A stretch of DNA of 64,000 nt from Ostrinia nubilalis (GCF_963855985.1 NC_087093.1:1991501-2055500); one strand, 5' to 3'; counted from the first letter of the stretch, positions 12,712 through 24,895 are shown. Notes: generated by a model from the sequence alone, not told the origin. A program made the numbers and translations.

Positions 12712-13104
12712 CAGGGATGGTAAGGATATGAAGTTTCGGTTATATGGATACGGTTACGGATATTAGAATAATATTATACCGATTTCGGTTACGGTTACGG
12801 ATATGATATCATTTCAGATTTTTCGAAAGTATTAGAATTTTTAAAATGTAAAATTCTAATAGCAAGATGCTGCGCGACCCACATAGCCACTTTATGTACT
12901 ATGACGACACCTATGATAAAGGTAAAACAGGCGGGGATTTTAGATGGTGCCAGGAAATGCCAGACAAGTAACAAATATGAAAAAATATTGAGATTTAGAC
13001 ACCACCTTTATCCGAAACTTTTTAATCGGTTTCGGTTACGGATGTTTTTTATTTATGATATCCGATAGTTTCGGTTACGGCTACGGATATTCATAACATC
13101 CCTG
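12712..13104. mobile_element. hAT-type MITE, copy 2 (393 bp)
   Basis: Second copy of the 4359-4741 family. It begins CAGGGATGGTAAGGATA, ends TATTCATAACATCCCTG, and is flanked by perfect 8-bp repeats ATACGCAA at 12704-12711 and 13105-13112. Interior repeats of the theme CGGTTACGGTTACGGATAT match copy 1 in reverse orientation. Two copies with different, perfect 8-bp duplications confirm the boundaries and the hAT assignment. Confidence 0.9.
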
Positions 13105-13384
13105 ATACGCAACCCACCTCGGTAGAGCCTAACTTTCAACCCTGGAGCCTAATGTAACGAGTAATGAATTTATGACACCCACCTTAACAACACGGTACGA
13201 ACTTGAGCGGTCTTACTCTACTTGATTTTAGGATGCCACGGAATTTACCGAATCGTTAGTTGCTTTATGGTTTTAGAATAGTCGTATACAGTAAACTATG
13301 TGTTTTAAGCCTTCAGAAGGTAGAGGGAATATGGTTCCCACCATATTTTGAACCTTTAACCTTTTTAAAAAAAAAAATTTTTGC

Positions 13385-13530
13385 CTTCTATTAGTAGTAC
13401 ACTTATTTGCATGCCGTGGCAGCCTTTAAGTAAGGCAACACCAAATAATGTTTGATGTATTAAGGTTATATTAGATAAGGTGTATGCCTTGTTGGCTGTC
13501 CTTAAAATAAAAAATAAATAAATAAATAAA
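13385..13530 (+). repeat. LINE 3' end with (AAAT)n tail
   Basis: A stretch ending in ttgttggctgtccttaaaat runs into AAATAAATAAATAAATAAA at about 13508-13530. This matches the general form of lepidopteran LINE 3' termini. No ORF remains upstream, so only the 3' end was kept. Confidence 0.6.
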
Positions 13531-13596
13531 CCTCATTCGCTTGTATTAAGGGCCAAAAACAATGAAAAAGACTATGCTATGACAGTTAAAGGGTTA

Positions 13597-13745
13597 ACAC
13601 TGACAAAGTCAAAATCAAAGCTTTTATTCAGTATCAGGGTGCTTATACACGTCCCAAATATAGCTAGCCCTACCACTACTTCTGGACAACATATTATGGG
13701 ATGGTGCTGAGAAGAAATGGCGGAAGAAACAGACAAATTAAGTAC
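13597..13745 (-). repeat. LINE 3' UTR family T, antisense copy 1
   Basis: Begins gtcaaagtcaaaatcaaagc and continues ttttattcagta. Read on the minus strand it is a 3' UTR ending in GACTTTGAC-type units. It shares with 17690-17835 the order of blocks 'cgtcccaaata', 'ctaccactact' and 'ggacaacatat', then 'agaagaaatggcgg' versus 'aaaagaagtggcgg'. A plus-strand relative is at 56375-56470. Confidence 0.7.
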
Positions 13746-14112
13746 CGCAACCAATTACTTTTAGCAGTTGCCAAATATTTGCCTTTACGTACATTTTGTC
13801 AAAATCGCAATTTCTTACTTTTATAAACTTTGATGTGGTAATTGAGCTTAATACTGTTATTGAACAAAATCCAATCTAATTCTGAATAAATATGTATCGA
13901 AGTTTGAGAGTAGTAAAAATATTTTTGTATTTTATAAATGTACAATTTCATATTTTCTATTTTGAGAGAAGAAGTACCTACAAATCATTGGAATCTAAAG
14001 CTATTGACCGAATAATCTGCCATAGACATTTAGCACGTGTAACACTAATTCCAGTCCCGATCAATCAGACCGACAATGCTTTAACACGGTTAATATTTGT
14101 CGCGCCGCGTAA

Positions 14113-14503
14113 GGCTGAGAACTCATGGCGCGATTTCACCCGCGCCCGCGGCGGTTGTGGAACTGCGGTTTTATTTCAAAACTCACGGGAGCGGTTTTTT
14201 GCGCGGTTACGCGGTTACCGCAAACGTGGCGGGCGATAATCGCAAGACGGGCGGTTGCAAGACGGGCAGTTAAGTCACTGGTACAAAATGGTCGCCCGCC
14301 ATTCCATCGCAGAGCGCGCGGGCGAAAACTGCCGGTGCCGTGGGACCCGCATACAACCGCGCACGCTGCGGGCGCAAACCGCGTCGTGAGTTGTGCATTA
14401 GTTTTTACATAAGTATCTGCATTCTAAGCTAATTCTAATTCAGAAGCTGTGAGCCCGCAACCGCCGCGGGCGCGGGTGAAAATCGCGCCGTGAGTTGTTA
14501 GCC
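14113..14503. mobile_element. GC-rich PIF/Harbinger-type MITE (391 bp)
   Basis: Terminal inverted repeats of about 45 bp, starting GGCTGAGAACTCATGGCGCG at the left and complementing ...CGCGCCGTGAGTTGTTAGCC at the right. They continue through a cccgcgcccgcggcggttg block. TAA is duplicated at 14110-14112 and 14504-14506; a 3-bp TWA duplication points to PIF/Harbinger. The GC-rich interior explains two long overlapping open frames here, which are therefore not genes. Confidence 0.85.
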
Positions 14504-15566
14504 TAACGCGCACATTCTGCGTGCAGCGCCTCATAATATACACTAATTGACACTGTAATTACGGCGCTTGTTTATTACAAGCCCGCCTTATTCGTTAGCG
14601 CTTTTGACACCTTACACTACGTGCTCATTTTGGGCCGGTTCAAATTTGACGCGAGGCCCGCTTTTGGCACAAAGTTGCTTTGCTAGACGTACGCCTGAAC
14701 TACGCGAAATTGGGATTGTAATAATAGTAAGACAATATTTTTAAAACATAATCTTGTAAATTGTAATTTCTCGTTACAGCTTTTTTCCATATCGATATAT
14801 TATTGGTACAAGTATATTCAAGTCTAGCAGCCTACACAAGTTTAAAATAAATACATGCTCTATTATGTCTATTGCTGTAAAAAGCCATTTAGTCGGTCTT
14901 ATAGTTGAAAAATGGTTGTATTATAAATGTAAACCTTGTAATTTAGTTTTAAAAAATATTTAGATTTTTTTAAACATGACTTAAATGAGGCTTAAGAAAA
15001 TGATATTCACATAAAAACATGCTAATCCTAACTTATAGTTTGTAATGAGGTTCATTCACAATAACTGTTTACCTAAATTTAGTCTTAAATCTTAATTCAA
15101 AACAATAATTTGATATTCAGTAACTCGAAGTTCAGTGGAAATTCATTCTGGAATTTATTGTAAGTTATTCATCTCTTGTATTAACCCTAAACAGGCTCAT
15201 AATTAACAAGCCTGTTCATTACCAGTGCCTCGCGTGACTGTGGTTGCCGCCATTACCTTTGACACTCGACGCCGCTTTGTGACAAAGTGACATTTTTGGC
15301 GAATGCTCGCGCGGTGCGAACGTGCGGTGAGAGAGGGGTTATGGCGTAATTGAAGAAAGTTTCACGCGATTGGAATATTTATGATGGAACAGAATCGTTG
15401 GTTATTAAGGCATATTTTGGTGTCCTTTGATCGCTGAAGCAGATTCTGAGAAAATTAAGTGATGGCATAGAAAGGTCTCTCCTTACGTAAACATATTTTG
15501 TGTAAAAATAACAAAATTCTTATTTTTGTTGCGCAATATCATTTGACTTTAACCCGAACTTGATAT

Positions 15567-15620
15567 TTATTTATTTATCTTTATTAAAGAAACATACAGC
15601 CTTGTTTGACACATGCGGCT
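15567..15620 (-). repeat. A-rich LINE tail, antisense fragment
   Basis: tatttatttatttatctttattaaag on the plus strand reads on the minus strand as a 3' end with an (AAAT)n tail. Short and without coding sequence; extent beyond the tail is unclear. Confidence 0.45.
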
Positions 15621-15785
15621 TAAAATTAAGTGGGTTATACATTGGCCTTTAAAGTTTCTAAAGCTAGGTTGTACAGTCAAAGTTGAAAAGGAGACAGATG
15701 TGAAGCATAATTTATGTAACACTAAATTACTTAAAACATTAAATTCACGTCAGAAATAATTATGTTACTACTATTTGAACAGTTA

Positions 15786-15903
15786 GGCTGGGTTGCACCA
15801 CCTTACTTCAACTTTAACAAACGTAAAAAATCTGTCAAACTCCACACAAAAAACACCGATTGTCGTTATACTTATGGTTAAAGTTAGGTGGTGCAACTCA
15901 GTC
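15786..15903. mobile_element. MITE family H, copy 1 (118 bp)
   Basis: Palindromic element starting GGCTGGGTTGCACCACCTTA and ending TAGGTGGTGCAACTCAGTC, flanked by TTA at 15783-15785 and 15904-15906. Core motifs AACTTTAACAAACGT, AATCTGTCAAAC and AAACACCG are shared with six other copies in this window. The TWA duplication suggests PIF/Harbinger mobilisation. Confidence 0.88.
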
Positions 15904-15906
15904 TTA

Positions 15907-17689
15907 CCATTGTAACTACCGTGTCAGTTTTAATACAAATCAATATCATACAAATAGCTCCACACAATCACGTAGCATCTATGAAATTACTTTTAGAATA
16001 TGCTTTCGAAATAGTTTGTGTAAACACGAAAGTTTCCACCGTAGTTCGATTTTCGCCGATATTTCCCGCCCACTAAAATCGTTCACGGCACGTACGTGAT
16101 CTTATTACCGAATTTGCAGATCACGGTATCGAAAATATCCGGGAAATACACGTGAGACCTTAATTACTTTATTTTTTTACAGCGATGCTGTATCGATCTA
16201 CATACATTTAATATGCGATAGCAACTGTTTGTTTAGAAAGATTTTATGGCAAAATAATTGACCTATAATACTGAAATACATTTTATGATGAGTTTATAAG
16301 TTGCAAAAGCCTCATTAGCAGACCAGACGAAACATAAAAATGTGGCATTACTGTTATCTAATAATACTATCCTACTGTGAATCAAAACGTTTCTTTATTT
16401 TCATTTAATTTACATACTTTATTGCGTAAATAACGTACAACCTTTGGGTCATACAGAAACTGTGAGTGCGATTCAGGTGTGGCCTAAATGAATTAGTATT
16501 TTACAAATCGAACATTTTTGCTCTTATAAAGCATTTAGATGTCTCATGAATATTTTACCCCATGCAGCAATTTTCAGTTTAATCAAAATCTTGATTGCGA
16601 CTCAAATGCTACTTAATATTATAATAACAAACAGCTACAAGTCCAAGTGATAAATGACGCCATTGAAAAACAAGATAACGATAAACACTCTGTTCATCAT
16701 TCATCCATCACATAAATCGGCTCGCCAAGTGAACTGTGGCAGATTTATTCCACCCGTAGACCGACCCACCAAAGCGCGACCAGCGAACGGCTGTGATCTC
16801 ATTACGGGAATCCAGCGATCACCTGCGTATCGCGACTATATTTAATCCCGGAGGGCAGTCCTTTATCCCGGTCTCGTTGGTCCCGTTGCCTCAAGCCGTG
16901 CGTGAAAAGGTCTCGGGCAGAACCCGATTCGATTGTCCCGATTTTGAGGGATGCGCCGCGCCGGGATCTGGCGCTGCGGTTTTCAATTGTTTCGATTCTG
17001 ATTTTGAATTTGTGACTGGCTGTGTTTGATTTTTTTTTATATTCAGACAGCACTATTTTACTATGATTAGTTGAGGTTCTTTTGTTTATGCTATCTCTAC
17101 TTTTGTAGATTTCTTTTACGTTAACCTATAACTCCTTTATTTTAAACGACTGTCCTTACCTCCTTCTGCGTTGACTGGAATAAGTCACTTCCTACGAGTA
17201 AATTATGCTTTCGATTTAGTATTTCTGTTTTGTGTGGTAGGTATGCAATAAAGGTTTGTACCTACATTGTAATGCTCATGACAGAAGTAGGTGGATCACC
17301 AGTTGAATTCCTAGCGTCTGTCAAGTAAAAAACCGTCTTTAAAGTCTTTTAGATAGAATAAAACTCTTTCTCCTTTTCTATTATTTAACTTTATTGTAAA
17401 GCTTGTGCCAGCCCTGCAAGGTCCGTGTACATTATGAGTGGTGGCGACACAAATAGATTCGGACTGGCCGCCCAATTTGCCTTTGAACCGATACACGGCG
17501 GATATGGCTATGAATGTTACGGTTTTTGATTGTTACAGCGTTTTGTACATGCCTTAAGAATGTTTTAATAGCTGGCTATGACTTCATTAGGAAAGAACAC
17601 AGAAGATTTTACAGTTAGAAATGCATGGAAACAAAATGGTAATTCTTATGTAACCACTTTTTGACAGTTTTCTAATTTCTGTAGTAAGT
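15907..17689. other. Unassigned DNA
   Basis: No gene or complete repeat was recognised. A possible short LINE-like end (tgtgtggtaggtatgcaataaagg, about 17230-17255) resembles the element end at 21090-21210, but it is too short to annotate separately. Confidence 0.4.
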
Positions 17690-17835
17690 CAAAGTTAAAG
17701 TCAAAGCTTTTATTTAGTACTTAGGCCCTTCCCAGGGCGCTTAAATACGTCCCAAATACATATTGCTTGACCTACCATCACTTCGGGACAACATATGAGC
17801 TGGCGCTGAAAAGAAGTGGCGGTAGGAGAGTGGAA
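17690..17835 (-). repeat. LINE 3' UTR family T, antisense copy 2
   Basis: Starts gtcaaagttaaagtcaaagc and continues ttttatttagta; it aligns block by block with 13597-13745. Both copies keep the same orientation and the same terminal GTCAAAG units, consistent with two independent 5'-truncated insertions of one LINE family. Confidence 0.7.
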
Positions 17836-17875
17836 CTCTTTCCTATTCGTGAATTCAAGGTTCAATTTTATAGTC

Positions 17876-18052
17876 AACTAGCTGACCCGGCGAACTTCGT
17901 ACCGCCTTAGCGTAGAGATTTTCTTTATATTTTTTTCCGTAAAAACCTTGTACAGTTAGAAAACTACAAAAAAAAATCAGCCAAATCGGTCAAGCCGTTT
18001 TCATGTTATGTCGTGACAACGGAAAACGGGTTTCATTTTTATATATATAGAT
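17876..18052 (+). repeat. Retroposon-like dispersed repeat R, copy
   Basis: Opens ctagctgacccggcgaactt and closes ttcatttttatatatatagat after an aaatcggtcaagccgttttc block. This combination is a familiar lepidopteran dispersed repeat of retroposon type. Related ends occur at 28455-28628, 31195-31350 and 62480-62667. No coding capacity; class (SINE versus LINE 3' end) not decided here. Confidence 0.65.
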
Positions 18053-18059
18053 ATTATAG

Positions 18060-21000
18060 TAATAGGACACAGGTTGGTAGATTTTTATACATAAAAATAA
18101 TGTAGGCCTCGTCAACTCACACGATGTATGACGCTAGATATTTTATAAAGAAAAAGTTTCTTAAATGCTTTTTAGAAAAAGTCGTCAACGAAACGTCAAT
18201 ACCCTTAGATCTAAAGCAGATTGAACAAATATAAATACAAATAAAGAAACGCTGAAATGTTAGCTCACTGAAATATACTGCTTTGACACAGTATCATTAT
18301 GTCGTCAACATACTCGTGCTTTCACGTGGAATAAAATGTATTTCTTAGTAAAATTGAATCGAATGGAAATAGTATTTGTGCTACGCAACATGCCTCTAAA
18401 GTATTTCTGTAGAAACTATTGACCCGACCTTCAAGGGCAAAGAATGTCGAAGAGCAGAAGAACTGCAGCCAAAGTTTTAGATATTGCCCAAGTGTTTTAT
18501 GAGCGATTTTAACTTTTATAATGTTTATTAAGAGCTCAGTTAACTTGAGAAGTTTGAACGTTTGGCTCGATAACTCTAAAACTAAAAGGACTGGATTATG
18601 ATAGAGTTCGATGCCTACATAATTTTTGCTCTTTTTGAGGGACTATAAAATGTATTATATTTACTTAATTGCATGGGAGCCAAACTAGATGCTTACCTAA
18701 TTTCAGTTGATACTCGCATGAATCCATGAGGGACGACACAGTGAGGAACAGACTTTTAGGTTAATCAAGCCCAGATGGATAGTCTTCAGACAAATACTTC
18801 GTCAAAAATGAGGCAAAAATCTTATGTCATTACTGTCAAAATGTTGTTAAAAATATTTAAATTAAGGCATTTTTTTCGAAAATTTTTATCCACATTTATC
18901 GTAATAAAATATTATTATTTGTTATTTAAAAAATATTTAATTAAAATAAAAAAGTTTCAATTTTCAAGTGGATCAGAATGGTCTACTAAAAGTTGCCTCA
19001 CTTTTCGTGCGCTTACTATCTGTCTAGGTTTTATTAATATATGGGAACAGAATAGAGAATTTCGGTCTCTGTCTGTAGTTTCGTTATTCTTACAGTTATA
19101 TTGCTAGTACACTCATTTCCATAAACTCCAGCCGGTTGTTCATTTGCGTATGTTCAAAAAACGATCCAACATAAAATAAAGTAAGTGCCCCGCGGTTACG
19201 ACATTCGTCACATAATAGAATGCACACCGTCCCAAGAGGTGCTCCCGAGGCAGGCAATTTGCATCGGCAGAGGGGCGCGCTCGCACACCTCCTGTTCAAT
19301 ATTTTACGTGGATGGGAAGCGCTAAAATAAGAGGGTAAAGCCTTTTTTGATAAACAGGTGAAATAGGATAGGAATATGAGTTGGGCTCTTGTCAGCGAAA
19401 CTGGCCATACATGTGAGATACACCGTCACTGATCCCATCAACCAAATGACAAGGGGTCAACAAAAAAGGATGGTACAGTTTCACTTTGAGCAGTTTTCGT
19501 GTTTACGCATGAGCGATCGGCGAAAGGTTTCGAATTGATTGACTATTGTTTCTGTGGATAATGTTGATTGAATAGTGCGCAACCGATTTTGCATTCTATG
19601 AGTATCATCATTGCTAAATTAATTCCTCATATGGCTTAGTAGCTAAAAACTTCGACTGCCTTGGTCCTGAAAAACACCTTGTAAGGTATTTATTTTAAGT
19701 TTTGAATAAACTTGCCTGAAAGTGAATGAAACCGAACTACAGAGAGTTCAGTCATGCCAAACGCGTATAAAATCTGGCATTAGGGTTCAAAATTGCACTA
19801 AAATGATTTGTCAGCACTAACGAGTTCGAGGAATAACAGATACAATATAATACGCGTGTCTTGTCGTAAGGTACCTATGTCAAATAACGTAAACAAACAC
19901 AATACTATTCTACTATGTTGACTCAAATACATGAACGAATTGTACACAAATGTTGCCATTCATCATCGAAAACTTCCCAATAGTACCTACATATTTTAAA
20001 AGAACGCATTTTATTTACCACGAAATGATATAACACATTAATTTCGACGTCTACGCGAACGTTCGGCCGAACAAATTCCGCCAAAAATGAAATGTATTCG
20101 TTGAAAAGCGAAAGTAAGATTGATCGTGCAACTTCAATAAAGTTGGCCGAGAATTTTGTCTACATCTTTCCCCTTTGAGACGGTGTTTGTGTACCTTGCT
20201 TAGGACCGGGGCACACTAGGTTAGTGTCTTTTGGAGAGAAATCTTAGCGCGGCGGTGGATTTTGTGAGAACCGGGAAAAAGTAGAGTCAACGCGTTCTCA
20301 AATGGGCTCTACTTCACATCTCTGCAAAGATAGTGTAGAAACATCTTTTGTGTCTAAAATCACACACGCAGGTAGTATATTATTATGATCTGGTTTAAGG
20401 TTAAATCTCAAAATAGTATTGAAATAGTTAAAATTAATTGGGTAATACCTACTCGTAGTAAGTATAACAACGTATCAAGTAGAACAAAGTTACTCAAAGA
20501 CGATTTATCATACACCATTATTTAATAATTAAATATAACTGTATACTCGTACTAATTAATCATTAAATACTGCGTAAATATTCTGTTGTGTGGACACTAC
20601 GAGTCCTCAACACGAAGTATAAATCTAAAATTTTTACAATTACAAGACTGTAATAGCCAAAATAATTCCTATTCCATAAATGTTATAGCTCAGTATCCCC
20701 CAGCCGTAGTTTCCTCAATCACGACGGCGCCCAGATTGATATTTGATCCCCAAACTTGAGCCCAACCCGCGGTGTGACCGTACCTACCTACAGGGTGTAT
20801 TAACGCGCAATTTTACGCCAGCTCTTCTATTTGCGATACCCTTGAGTGTCAGGTGTTGAAATAGTGATGCAAATCCTTGGTGACATCAAGATGGTCTCGT
20901 TGAAATGTAAATCGTCCGCGTCAGAAGTGAGCAATGAAATACCGGGTGTGCTAAATAGTGGACAGACAGGACAGTGTCGAATCTAAAAAACAAACAATTT

Positions 21001-21089
21001 TGCTTTACTTCGACTCCTCTGCCAAAAATAATTTTATGTTAGTTTTATATTTATTTGTTATTTGCTGACTTTACTGGCTTCCGAAGAAT
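18060..21089. other. Unassigned DNA
   Basis: Three kilobases without a recognisable gene, tandem array or terminal repeat. The longest frame (18775-19107) is Lys/Phe/Ile-rich, as expected from chance translation of AT-rich DNA. Confidence 0.4.
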
Positions 21090-21210
21090 ATTGTATGTGT
21101 CATAATAAAATTTATTATTAAGACCGTGTAAATTGGGCTATTTGGAACTTTTATTTCTCTTATTTGTCAATTTTGTGTGGTGGGCAATAAACAATCTCTA
21201 TCTATCTAAA
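21090..21210 (+). repeat. LINE 3' end with (TCTA)n tail
   Basis: tttgtgtggtgggcaataaa is followed closely by ctctatctatctat. A polyadenylation signal running into a tetranucleotide tail resembles a common lepidopteran LINE 3' end. Only the non-coding end is present. Confidence 0.6.
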
Positions 21211-22587
21211 ATAATTGTATCGTATTCTGAAATATCTTGTACATACGTAGGTGAAGTTTGACTGCCTCTTTTAGACAAACGGCTGTAGGAATTACAAACA
21301 AAAATGTTGATAAGAGCTTTATTATGTCACACGACATTTGCATGTTCGCCCCTCGACAACAAAACAAATGAAAACAAACTGTCATAATCAGCCGGACAGA
21401 ATTACAAAACGGAAGTTATCCAAATTAATTACGGAATGGTCAAATGCGTCGGCGTCACCAAAACGTTGGTGACAAAAAGGTTCTTTTTAAAACACACATT
21501 ACGTGCAATAAACACGGCCGTATCACAAAAACATGATCGTTCCGTGTCGGACAACGGCGGCATTGTGAATGCCCTGTATTTGATACAGGGCTACAATAAC
21601 AATTCACACAATTAAAATTGTTATGGTCGCTGACTGCGCGGTGCGTGTTTCGCATTACAGCCGACAATCGAAATAATTTTCGCTGTGATAGTGGCCATTT
21701 AATTTAAATTTTCAATATTGAGATTTGTTGCAACTGAAACACAAATAGTCGCTATCGTTATCAATAGGCGTACCTAAGTACTTTATCATTTAACGATGTA
21801 ACATAAGAGATACGGATTGAGAGACTTTCAGCGACAAATCTTATGTAACATTTGTCTTTTTAATTCAATGTTTTCTCTTCCTTTAAAAATATTCTAACTC
21901 CATTTGGTTATGAAAATGCCTCCATACCTATTACAATACATTACGAGTAACAAAATAAACAGATAAAAAGTAAGTATATTTATAAAGGCCACATGTAGCA
22001 CAGGTGTTATATTAAAACACTTCCTATAAATATTTGCTAAGTTATTATTATATTATAATATGATGAATATCCTAAGCTCAACACAGTTCCCAAGAAATTC
22101 ATTTATAACTGTCATACCAAAAATAATATACACGTGTACCTATGTATAAACAACAAGACAAGTTCCTTAATTATGTAAATATATTCAATCCCGTCACTCA
22201 AACTTTTACATGATTGCCTTAATGGAAAATTATTAAAGGTGAATTTCCCAAAAACCTTCGCCTTGATTTTCTTAAGTTTCCACATTAGCTCACAACTCGA
22301 CTAATACGAGAGCCAAAGTTTGCTCATTATTTTCACGTGTGCTTTACTCCATAATTTTAAATATACCTAACTGATATCTTTCGTAGACACTATTAAAATT
22401 AATGTTAGAAGACATCTACTTCGAAAATTTTCATTAACTTTGTGTTAAGTTTGTGAAACATTATTTTCAACTACCTACAAGCGCTAAAAATTAATTATGT
22501 ACTGTTTACACTTCTCTCAGGCTATAGAAATGAAATAAAATATAATCTAATTTGAGTAAAATATTATGAAGACTGCATATAACTTAA
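21211..22587. other. Unassigned DNA containing one perfect small hairpin
   Basis: The only structure I can support is a hairpin at 21571-21591 with 9-bp arms GCCCTGTAT / ATACAGGGC and a 3-nt loop. The rest is AT-rich and unrecognised. Confidence 0.45.
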
Positions 22588-22694
22588 GTCTGAGTTACAC
22601 CATCTTACTTTAACTTTAACAAACGTCAAAGTTGCCAAACACCATACAAAAACACCGGTTATGGTCACGGTAAATATAAGGTGGTGGAAACAGT
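22588..22694. mobile_element. MITE family H, copy 2 (degenerate)
   Basis: Contains CATCTTACTTTAACTTTAAC, AAACGTCAAA and AACACCGGTTAT in the family order and is flanked by TAA (22585-22587 and 22695-22697). The right terminus is mutated (gtggtggaaacagt), so the last bases are approximate. Confidence 0.75.
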
Positions 22695-22697
22695 TAA

Positions 22698-24019
22698 ATG
22701 ATCCATAATTTCACCACTATGAAATAAATTACATCATACCACTAGTTACTTTGTATAATAAACACTAGCGATAGATTTGTATCTTAACAATGAATTTAAT
22801 GTCCCTAGTGGGTTTAGTACCTATCAGCTTATACGTCTAATAACAAAACACATTCTATAATCACCAAACCACTCTCCCATATTACACCTACCAAACGGTC
22901 GGCTATTTGTATATACTTGGCATAAAGTAGATAGTATTTGTCCACGAGTGGTGTAAAGTTGACAGGGCGGGGGTGGCGGGTGGTGCCAAAATAAACAAAC
23001 TTTAATGAGTATTGGATCGAGCCGGCGTTAACAGCGATCGGTGTTGTTACTTTATTTATACAACACCTAAACCGAGGATTTGGCCAGCCTTGATGTTTAT
23101 ATTAAAAATAGTAGAGACGTTTATTTAGACACCCTGTATTAATGTTGTTTATCTTATCACGGTAGAGGTACTGAACAATCATAATTTTATATTGGCTTCG
23201 TATTTATCGTATATCGCCTTTTTATCACGTAGGTACAAAATAAGTCTGACTAAAAGCGATTGAGTTTCTTCTACCATTTATTTCTTTCAAATGACTTAAG
23301 TAACGGTAGAGCAAGCTACGAGTATATGGAACGTACAAAAGCATTCTGAAGATTGCTAGTAAATGATTACCGAAGTTGAGAACCATACTTTAAGTAATGT
23401 ATTGATATCAATAATATTTATATCGTTATCGTTTATATCGAATAACGTGAGTAACATGAATAAAAAGAGCTCTACGACAAAGCCAAATGATCAAAAACAT
23501 TGCATTCAAGTCCATCAGCCTTTGAAACAATCCTCCGATCAAAGTTATAAGCTTAGCGCAAACTCTGCTAAATCATCATCACACATACCCCAAGTAAGCT
23601 GTCATCCCAATATAATTAAGCGATGCAGCGGGCTGAATATAAAAAGTAATTATAACTTGCCCATCGAGGGTCCGGATCGGTCCCGAGCGCACACCTTCAC
23701 ATTAATGTTGTAATACAAAACTTACTGGACACTGACAACTTTCAGGGATTTTGGTAACTACTTTTTTCTTTTCTTCTAAATAAGCAGACGTACAGGACCG
23801 AATGGAGTAGCCGAAACTTCATATTGGCACGAAATAAGGATAGTTTTTCGTTAGCGTTGAGATGATACGAAAAGTTGTTCAAGTTTGTTGATGATGACTG
23901 TATCGGTGTTGGAGATCGGTGACACTTTTAGGAATTACATAAATTACAACCGTAACTAAATTATAGCATTCGATTTGATACCTATACAGGGTGGAAACGA
24001 TAAGTGATCTCACTCGATT
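22698..24019. other. Unassigned DNA
   Basis: No gene is recognised. A 116-codon plus-strand frame at 23363-23713 starts with a hydrophobic segment and then becomes Ser/Asn/Lys-rich. It has no known domain and no splice or codon evidence that I can weigh, so it is not called as a gene. Confidence 0.35.
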
Positions 24020-24895
24020 ATTTCTAAACTATACAATATATACAAAAACTGGTTAATGATCATGAAAGTGCTTCCTGATCTCTATCCAACGGTATCAATT
24101 ATAAGTTAAAGAACAATTGGATTTATTCGAAAATTCAATGTTTCCAATTGCCATACATTTGCCAAGGCTAGAGCCACCTTCTCACAACTTCGCCCCGTAT
24201 GGCAGTCACGGAAACTGACCCGAAGGGTCAAGATCAAAATTTTCGGGTCCAACGTTAAATCCGTGCTGCTCTATGGGTGTGTAACGTGGAAGGTCACCAA
24301 GGTCATCTCGCACCAGCTGCAGGTCTTCGTCAACCGCTGCCTTCGCCGAATTCTCGGCATATACTTACTGGCCTGAGAAAATCTCCAACGTCGAGCTATT
24401 GGAACGCTGCCACGAAATTCCGATCGACCAGCAGATCAAGCGCCGCAAGTGGAACTGGATTGGCCACACTCTCCGAAGGGATCCCTATCACATCCCCAAG
24501 CAGGCTCTGGATTGGAACCCCCAAGGAAAACGCAAGCGTGGTCGCCCCAAGCAAGCTTGGCGGCGCACTGTGGCAGACGAGGCGAAGAAGATCAGCAAGA
24601 CTTGGAGCGAGATCAAACACATAGCTCAAGACCGAACGCGATAGAGGACTGTTGTGGACGCCCTCTGCCCCATCTAGGGGACATAGGACCATAAGTCAAG
24701 TCAATTGCCATACATTTAGTAAAGCCACATAATATTAAAAACTATACAAGATATTCAAAAACTGGTTACTAATCCTGAAAGTGCTTCACGAGCTCTATCC
24801 AACGGCACTAGTACTTAATAGTTACAGAATTAACTGGATCCATCCGAAAATTCAATGTTTTCAGTATCCATGCACTTAGTACAGCCACAATCATG
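24020..24895. repeat. Two-copy tandem duplication interrupted by a LINE
   Basis: Copy A (24026-24160, continuing at 24718-24733) and copy B (about 24738-24893) share in order aaactataca, aaaaactggtta, tgaaagtgcttc, ctctatccaacgg, cgaaaattcaatgttt, and agtaaagccaca versus agtacagccaca. They are direct neighbours with moderate divergence. The LINE fragment at 24161-24701 sits inside copy A and so arrived after the duplication. Confidence 0.82.
24161..24701 (+). pseudogene. 5'-truncated LINE, RT-ORF C-terminal end (541 bp)
   Basis: Encodes the C-terminal part of an endonuclease/reverse-transcriptase LINE polyprotein. The first frame gives KSVLLYGCVTWKVTK and LQVFVNRCLRRILGI. After a one-base shift near 24370 comes IKRRKWNWIGHTLRRDP, then ALDWNPQGKRKRGRPKQAW and HIAQDRTR. 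Two in-frame stops (after DRTR and after DALCPI) sit where family members usually read on. Perfect 16-bp target duplications CAATTGCCATACATTT occur at 24145-24160 and 24702-24717, and the element ends cataagtcaagt. This C-terminal motif set differs from the RTE-like family at 60.6 kb and its GC content is clearly above the flanks. It probably belongs to the RTE-like group; the clade is inferred. Confidence 0.88.

Noticed and set aside
13892..14412. Two overlapping long open frames (115 and 95 codons)
   Set aside because: Both run into the GC-rich MITE at 14113-14503; the lack of stops is a by-product of its GC content.
23363..23713. 116-codon frame with a hydrophobic N-terminus
   Set aside because: The hydrophobic start could pass for a signal peptide, but the remainder has no known domain and nothing supports exon structure.
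24396..24694. Additional open frames on both strands of the LINE fragment
   Set aside because: They are shadows of the real RT C-terminal frame in this GC-rich segment.
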